Translations under genes and position numbers: made by a program
Source: Acidobacteriota bacterium
GTDB taxonomy: Bacteria; Acidobacteriota; Thermoanaerobaculia; Multivoradales; SZUA-115
Direction: 5' to 3'
Length of the DNA: 6,417 bases
Assembly (NCBI GenBank): GCA_003231035.1
Contig: QIHU01000492.1
Span: 1 to 6,417, forward strand
Notes under the pieces: model-generated
Database searches by the model: none
Told to the model about the DNA's origin: nothing
Seen by the model: only the letters and a program-made list of their open reading frames with translations
In this document: piece after piece, positions 1 through 4,092 of the stretch
Position numbering within the stretch: the first letter of the stretch is position 1
How the letters are laid out: each line of letters begins with the position of its first letter

Positions 1-493
1 CTTCGGGCGCCACCCGTCGAGCCGTGATCGGCCGCGCGGCGCGAACCTCCACCGCGACCGCCTCTTCGAGCTCGTCGATCTGGCCTTGGTTGAGGGCGGC
101 GACGTCGAGCTCGATGTCGCAGAGCTCCTCGCTGAGGTGAAAGGAGGAGGTTCTCCAGTCGAAACGGTCGGCCGCTAGGGCGCTGATCAAGTGCTGGGCG
201 GTGTGCTGTTGCATGTGATCGTAACGGCGACGCCAATCGAGCCGCAGTTCGACCGAACCGGGTTTGACCGCCCGCGTCAGGTAGTGGCGGATTTCGCCGT
301 CGCGCTTCTGAACGTCGACCACCTCGCCTTCGTCGATCCATCCACGGTCGGCCGGCTGGCCGCCACCCTCGGGGTAGAAGATCGAGTCCGAAAGCAGGGC
401 GTAGCCACGCCCGTCCTCTTCGCCGGTCGCGGTGACCTCGGAGCGGAGTTGTCGCAAGTAGGGATCGCGTTCGTAGGCGGGAAGAGGCGTCAT
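1..493 (-). CDS. alaX: AlaX-type alanyl-tRNA editing protein (partial, C-terminus beyond left edge)
   Basis: Reading the minus strand from ATG at 493-491 gives 164 residues open to the window edge. AlaX proteins are free-standing homologues of the AlaRS editing domain; in the cytoplasm they hydrolyse Ser- or Gly-tRNA(Ala) that AlaRS has mischarged. Two family hallmarks are visible: the FYPEGGGQPAD strand-loop at residues 39-49, and the zinc-site HMQQHTAQHL with HxxxH at His93 and His97. The second half of the zinc site (Cys...His) should lie in the missing C-terminal part. No aminoacylation domain precedes the editing motif, since it begins about 38 residues after the start, so this is a stand-alone editor and not AlaRS itself. 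The frame is closed upstream by a stop at 683-685. ATG 493 gives the usual family N-terminus, although no clear Shine-Dalgarno precedes it. It is divergent from the peptidase gene. Confidence 0.93.
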   Translation of the reverse strand, partial: MTPLPAYERDPYLRQLRSEVTATGEEDGRGYALLSDSIFYPEGGGQPADRGWIDEGEVVDVQKRDGEIRHYLTRAVKPGSVELRLDWRRRYDHMQQHTAQHLISALAADRFDWRTSSFHLSEELCDIELDVAALNQGQIDELEEAVAVEVRAARPITARRVAPE

Positions 494-530
494 GCGAGTG
501 AGTGTCTCACGAGCGGGTAGCGCCGCTGAT

Positions 531-573
531 TTGACATGGAGATCTTGCGCAAGTAAGACTGTGCAGATAGAAT
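531..573 (+). promoter_or_regulatory. Two overlapping sigma70-like promoter candidates for the M1 peptidase gene
   Basis: Candidate P1 has a perfect TTGACA (531-536), a 17-bp spacer and TAAGAC (554-559; 3 of 6 consensus bases). Candidate P2 has TTGCGC (545-550; 3 of 6), a 17-bp spacer and TAGAAT (568-573; 5 of 6). Both point toward the gene starting at 599 and would leave a leader of roughly 20-35 nt. Each has one strong and one weak hexamer, so either could be the real promoter. This is inferred from consensus matching only. Confidence 0.45.
544..553. promoter_or_regulatory. Perfect 10-bp palindrome, possible operator
   Basis: CTTGCGCAAG is a perfect inverted repeat with no central spacer. 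It lies inside the spacer of promoter candidate P1 and covers the -35 hexamer of candidate P2, in the divergent intergenic region between alaX and the peptidase gene. The position suits a dimeric repressor or activator. It is short, and no regulator gene is in the window, so an operator role is only inferred. Confidence 0.3.
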
Positions 574-586
574 AGCTACCTTCCTT

Positions 587-591
587 GGAGG
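587..591 (+). promoter_or_regulatory. Ribosome binding site of the M1 peptidase gene
   Basis: GGAGG lies 7 nt upstream of the GTG at 599-601. This spacing selects the GTG start over the internal ATG at 647, which would remove the charged N-terminus of the signal peptide. Confidence 0.8.
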
Positions 592-598
592 ATCCCCG

Positions 599-3500
599 GT
601 GATCAAGACATCGTGTTGGACAAACAAACCGCGAGGATTCGTCCTCATGCTGGCGATGGCTCTCGCCCTGGGAGTCTTGCCGCTAGGTGCGGACACCGAG
701 GCGGTGATGGAAGCACTGCGTTCGGTAACCCTCGAGACCGGCAAGGCGGTGGCGATTCGCGACCTGCGACTCGATCTTGGGATGGCGCAGCTCCACGTCA
801 AGGAGGGCATCTTGATCCCGACCTCGCCAGCCGGTGCGGCGCGCGCGCCGGAGATCGTCTTCGTGGGCACCGGTCGCTTTCTCCTGGTGGCCCCCGATGA
901 GATCGAGGCGGGCCAGCTGGAACTCTTCTCCGGAAGCGAGAACCTCTCCGAGGCGACGACGGCGGCGGTGTTGGCGATCGGCAACGATGCGGCGGTGGCG
1001 ACGCTGCTCGATCGGCCTCTGGCTACCTCCGTCGATCCGGCGACTCTGAGTCAAGCGCGGGAGCTGTTTGAAGAGTGGCGGCAGAGCCCGGAGCGGCGCC
1101 GGTTGGGGATCGAGCAGATGCAGCAGCTGGACGCGCTCGGCGACCCATCGGCGGAGAGCTTCTTCGCCGCCCGCCTGGAGACCGCCGAGGCGGGCACCTT
1201 GCTCTACCTGGTGGAGCCCCGGGCCGGTGAGCAGGTGACCCTCGGCCAGTTCGTCCCGATCGAGGCCACCCAGAAGGAGCGCAGAAAACTAGCGCGCACG
1301 CTGCTGCGCCAACAGCGTCGCGGCCGTTTGCTCAACCTGACCCTCGACGACATCGGTGCCTGGGATACCTGGGTGTCGACTTCGTTGCGCGATCCACAGG
1401 GGGCACCGCTGCCAGGGAGTCCGGGATTCGACGTCGAGCACACCCGACTCGACGTCCGGCTAGAGGGTCGCAGCCTGGATCTGGAGGCAACGGCCCGGCT
1501 GACCTTGCGAGCGATCCACGGGCTCAGCCGGTTCGCCCGCTTCGAGATGATCAACGATCTGCAAGTCAGCCAAGTCCGTGACAGCGAGGGGCGCCCGCTC
1601 TTCTTTCAGCAAGAGGGAACGCGGACCCTGGTCGAACTCCCGGAGGTGGTGCCGGCGGGTGAAGAGGTGGTGGTCGAAATCGAATACGCCGGCAACTTGA
1701 TCCATCGACTGCCGGGCAAGAGTTCCTTCCTGCGCTCCACCACTGGCTGGTATCCGAGGGTTGACAGCGACGACCTTTCGACCTTCGAGGCCACCTTCCA
1801 TTGGCCACGGGGCTTCGATCTTGTGGCGGCCGGCAAGATGACGGGGGGAGACGAGAAGGGCACACCCCAACCCTGGAGTCGCTATGTGGTCGATTGGCCG
1901 ATTCTCGCCTACACCTTCGAAGCGGGAAGTTTCAAGAAGGTCACCACCCGCGCCGGGATGGACGACCATGTGGAGGTGACCTTCTACTTCGACCACGGTA
2001 GTTGGGAGCTGGTCAAAGAGAACCGCCAGCGCATCGTCTCGACGGTCGCCGACTGCCTGACCTACTTCGAGCAGACCTTCGGCCCTTACCCGCTGGACAC
2101 GATGCGGGTGGTGACCGTCCAGCGTGGCTTCTCTCAGTCGCTGGCCGGCTTTATTACCCTCTCGGCACTGGGCGTGAGCGACAACAAGGGCTACATCAGA
2201 TTGCGTGGAGTGAAGGACTCCCGAACTCTCATCGCCCACGAGGTATCCCACCAGTGGTGGGGTCACCGGGTCGGCTGGCGCAGCTATCGCGATCAGTGGA
2301 TTAGCGAGGCGATGGCCAACTACTCGGCGGTGCTCTACGAACGTCACCGGATCCCTGGCGGCGTGGCCACCGACCGGGGGTTGAACGACGGTTGGCAGAC
2401 GGCGCTGGAAGAAGAACTCGAAGACGGTCGCAGTACCGAGTCGGTGGGCCCAGTGGTCTTGGGCAGCCGTCTCTTCTCAAGCCGGTCCTATTCCGCCTAC
2501 CACGCGATTGTCTACAAGAAAGGCGCCCTGGTTCTAGAGATGCTTTCCCGGCTCTTCGGCGAGGAGAACTTCCTCAAGATTCAGCGGGCGTTGGTCGAGA
2601 CGGTGGACGGAAGGCAGATCTCGACAGAGCAGTTCATCGATTTTCTGGAACGCCTCACCGATCAGGACTTGCAGCCCTTCGCCGATCAGTTCATCTATCG
2701 CACCGGCCTCACCGAGGTCTACTACGACTGGCGGACGCAGTCGCTCGAAGAGGGCGGTTGGGAAATCGAAGGGGTCGCTCGGCAGGCCGCATCATATCGC
2801 TACGATCACCGGCTGGTGCGGCGCCAAGACGGCAGCTTCGATGTCGCTCGCACGGCGCGGCGCGAGATGGATGTGGCGCAATCGCGGCTGGTCGTTCCTG
2901 TCGAAATCGATGTCTTCGATCCGGGAGTGGAGGATGCCGAGGGCAAGTCGGCGAGGCGCAAGAGGCGCAAAGCCGGCCAACCACCGGCCGCCAACAAGCG
3001 GCTCAGCGCCACCACCTGGGTGGGCGGCGAGGAAATGCCGTTTCGTTGGGTGCTGCCCTTGGAACCACGCCAGATCCAACTCGATCGCCAGGCGGAGGTA
3101 TTCGGTCGCTTCTACAACGAACGCCGCTTCCCCAAGCGAACTCTCCACATGCGCGCGATCGACCGTTTGGCCAGTGATGACGCAACGGCGGCTCTCGACC
3201 TACTCGCCCAAGCGAGCGCGGCCACACTCGCCTCCGAGTCTCCATCCTTGCGTCCCTACTCCAAGGCGGAGCATGCCCGCCAGTCGAGACGATTCAATAT
3301 CGTCATCGCTCTCTTGCGCGCCCGTTGTCTTTTCTCGCTCAATAGAGACCGGGAGGCGAGCCGGGCTCTAGAAGGAGCGAGAGAGCAAATGCACAGCGAC
3401 GACAGTCGCTGGTCGCGGATCGAACTGGGGATTCTCAGGGCTCGCGTAGCCCTGCGAGCCAATGCGCCGCAAGTCGCTTACGGCCTACTGCGCAAGGCAC

Positions 3501-3658
3501 TGCGCAAGGGCAAGATCAAGAACACGGAAGGCCAGCTCCTCTACGCCGCGGCCGCCAAGCTGATCGGTCGCCAGGAGGAGTTCGCCGAGGCCAAGGAGAA
3601 GGCTCTGGCTCGCGGCGCGGATCTCTCCGCTCTAGATGAGATCAAAAAGAGGGAGTAG
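599..3658 (+). CDS. Secreted M1-family zinc metallopeptidase with degenerate GAMEN motif, 1019 aa
   Basis: This is a gluzincin peptidase, probably periplasmic or outer-membrane facing. Residues 1-31 form a signal peptide: Lys/Arg-containing start, hydrophobic FVLMLAMALALGV, likely cleavage after Ala31. Residues about 32-270 are an extra N-terminal region not part of the M1 core. The M1 N-terminal beta-domain starts near Phe277 and the catalytic domain spans about 465-690. Zinc ligands are His547 and His551, with Glu548 as general base (HEVSHQWWGH), and Glu570 exactly 18 residues on. Tyr639 in IVYKKGALVLEML matches the transition-state tyrosine. Where aminopeptidases have GxMEN, this protein has GFSQS (510-514), so the Glu that binds the substrate alpha-amine is Gln513. 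A beta-rich region with a Lys/Arg-rich insert (782-791) follows, then a helical, TPR-like tail (about 840-1019). At 1019 residues it is longer than a typical 850-900-residue M1 enzyme. Catalysis is likely, but aminopeptidase specificity is uncertain. Confidence 0.92.
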   Translation: MIKTSCWTNKPRGFVLMLAMALALGVLPLGADTEAVMEALRSVTLETGKAVAIRDLRLDLGMAQLHVKEGILIPTSPAGAARAPEIVFVGTGRFLLVAPDEIEAGQLELFSGSENLSEATTAAVLAIGNDAAVATLLDRPLATSVDPATLSQARELFEEWRQSPERRRLGIEQMQQLDALGDPSAESFFAARLETAEAGTLLYLVEPRAGEQVTLGQFVPIEATQKERRKLARTLLRQQRRGRLLNLTLDDIGAWDTWVSTSLRDPQGAPLPGSPGFDVEHTRLDVRLEGRSLDLEATARLTLRAIHGLSRFARFEMINDLQVSQVRDSEGRPLFFQQEGTRTLVELPEVVPAGEEVVVEIEYAGNLIHRLPGKSSFLRSTTGWYPRVDSDDLSTFEATFHWPRGFDLVAAGKMTGGDEKGTPQPWSRYVVDWPILAYTFEAGSFKKVTTRAGMDDHVEVTFYFDHGSWELVKENRQRIVSTVADCLTYFEQTFGPYPLDTMRVVTVQRGFSQSLAGFITLSALGVSDNKGYIRLRGVKDSRTLIAHEVSHQWWGHRVGWRSYRDQWISEAMANYSAVLYERHRIPGGVATDRGLNDGWQTALEEELEDGRSTESVGPVVLGSRLFSSRSYSAYHAIVYKKGALVLEMLSRLFGEENFLKIQRALVETVDGRQISTEQFIDFLERLTDQDLQPFADQFIYRTGLTEVYYDWRTQSLEEGGWEIEGVARQAASYRYDHRLVRRQDGSFDVARTARREMDVAQSRLVVPVEIDVFDPGVEDAEGKSARRKRRKAGQPPAANKRLSATTWVGGEEMPFRWVLPLEPRQIQLDRQAEVFGRFYNERRFPKRTLHMRAIDRLASDDATAALDLLAQASAATLASESPSLRPYSKAEHARQSRRFNIVIALLRARCLFSLNRDREASRALEGAREQMHSDDSRWSRIELGILRARVALRANAPQVAYGLLRKALRKGKIKNTEGQLLYAAAAKLIGRQEEFAEAKEKALARGADLSALDEIKKRE

Positions 3659-3719
3659 CGCGCTCGGCGCCACTCCCTTAGTTGGCTCCGCGGGGACGGA
3701 AGCCAAGGAGGATCTATCG

Positions 3720-3860
3720 GTGAACGCTTCCCCCGTTGCACTGCGGCGAACAAACCTCACCCAGCCTGAGAAAACACTGGCTAAGTACTCAGCGGGATCC
3801 GTTGGAGTCGGATCGAGGGTGGGTTCGACAGCCGAGGCTGTACCACCAGGAGACGCGTAA
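3720..3860 (+). CDS. Possible 46-residue small protein (doubtful)
   Basis: A GTG at 3720-3722 follows AAGGAGG (3705-3711) by 8 nt, a near-ideal ribosome binding site and spacing, and reads 46 codons to TAA at 3858-3860. The product is rich in Ser, Gly, Val and Ala, begins VNASPVALRR and ends AEAVPPGDA. It has no signal peptide, membrane segment, cysteine pair or family I recognise. It lies 61 bp after the peptidase stop, on the same strand, so it could be co-transcribed. The frame is also open upstream to an ATG at 3636 that overlaps the peptidase, but that start has no comparable binding site. The Shine-Dalgarno and start sit in the loop of the 3691-3735 stem, so the pairing could regulate translation or the ORF could be a chance product of a structured RNA. 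Confidence 0.3.
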   Translation: MNASPVALRRTNLTQPEKTLAKYSAGSVGVGSRVGSTAEAVPPGDA

Positions 3861-3889
3861 GAAAAAGTGAGTTATCGGAACTCTTTTTC
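3861..3889. terminator. Bidirectional terminator-like hairpin between convergent genes
   Basis: GAAAAA-GT-GAGTT (3861-3873) pairs with AACTC-TTTTTC (3879-3889) across the loop ATCGG, an 11-bp stem with a 2-nt bulge. On the plus strand the GAGTT/AACTC core is followed at once by five T. On the minus strand the same core is followed, after two bases, by five T. It could therefore end transcripts of both the peptidase and the beta-helix gene. The core stem is short and not GC-rich, which weakens the call. Confidence 0.4.
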
Positions 3890-3906
3890 GGCATCAGCCG
3901 AGTTCC
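3877..3906 (+). other. Alternative hairpin overlapping the terminator
   Basis: GGAACTC (3877-3883) can pair with GAGTTCC (3900-3906). Alternatively, GGAACT with AGTTCC can enclose a small CGGC-ATCA-GCCG hairpin (3889-3900). The arm 3879-3883 is shared with the hairpin at 3861-3889, so the two folds cannot coexist. No T-tract follows on the plus strand. Confidence 0.3.
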
Positions 3907-4092
3907 AGCTTCTCAGTGCACGCTGCACAGGTGTTTGGGACAAGGGGAGTTTAGAAATACTGCTCAGAAGGGGCCGACCGGCCCTCGTAGCGTCGCGTAG
4001 CGCGGAGTTCTGAGGGTCACGGAACTCTCTCCAAGACGGTGCTGACTGAGATCACCGCCCTGGAGGTCATCCGTTGCCTTGCTGGCTCGGCC

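Larger units (their letters stand above)
3684..4027. other. Hairpin-rich intergenic region, possible structured RNA
   Basis: The 434 bp between the convergent genes (3659-4092) contain no recognised gene but many inverted repeats. An outer pair is GGCTCC (3684-3689) with GGAGTC (3804-3809). A 10-bp stem pairs CGGG+GGAAGC (3691-3694, 3698-3703) with GCTTCC+CCCG (3726-3735). CTGAG/CTCAG pairs 3766-3770 with 3788-3792. A two-part hairpin pairs GGTGG+ACAGC (3818-3822, 3828-3832) with GCTGT+CCACC (3837-3841, 3843-3847). Further hairpins are GTGCA/TGCAC (3916-3928), GGGCC/GGCCC around GACC (3971-3984) and GAGTTC/GAACTC (4005-4010, 4022-4027). CGTAGCG also occurs twice, 10 bp apart (3986 and 3996). 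I could not match this to a known riboswitch, tRNA, tmRNA or intron core. A plus-strand RNA here would have no downstream gene on the same strand, so a trans-acting or 3'-UTR-derived RNA is more plausible than a riboswitch. Confidence 0.3.

Noticed and set aside
191..520. Plus-strand open frame of 109 codons
   Set aside because: It is antisense to the AlaX gene, whose minus-strand reading carries the HxxxH and GGGQPAD hallmarks; this reading shows no family features.
1460..2347. Minus-strand open frame of 295 codons inside the peptidase gene
   Set aside because: It is antisense to the M1 beta and catalytic domains, an expected by-product of GC-rich codon use. It lacks recognisable motifs or a ribosome binding site.
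2392..3177. Plus-strand open frame of 261 codons overlapping the peptidase
   Set aside because: It is an alternative frame, rich in Arg and Gly, within the conserved M1 reading frame; no evidence of coding.
3684..3809. c-di-AMP (ydaO) riboswitch or other known riboswitch
   Set aside because: A few short segments (GCTAA, AGCG, TCCG, GGAG near 3780-3807) recall the ydaO 3' half, but the GAA-containing core and double-symmetric junction are not convincing, and no gene lies downstream on that strand.
3818..3847. tRNA or tmRNA T-arm suggested by GGGTTCGA
   Set aside because: The bases around TTCGA do not form a 5-bp T-stem with a 7-nt loop, and no acceptor stem or anticodon arm is present.
3986..4002. 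Short direct repeats CGTAGCG as a CRISPR or attachment site
   Set aside because: There are only two 7-bp copies 10 bp apart, with no further units, no cas genes and no integrase.
3659..4092. Group II intron or retroelement remnant
   Set aside because: No domain V-like hairpin, no GUGYG start and no reverse transcriptase reading frame were found on either strand.
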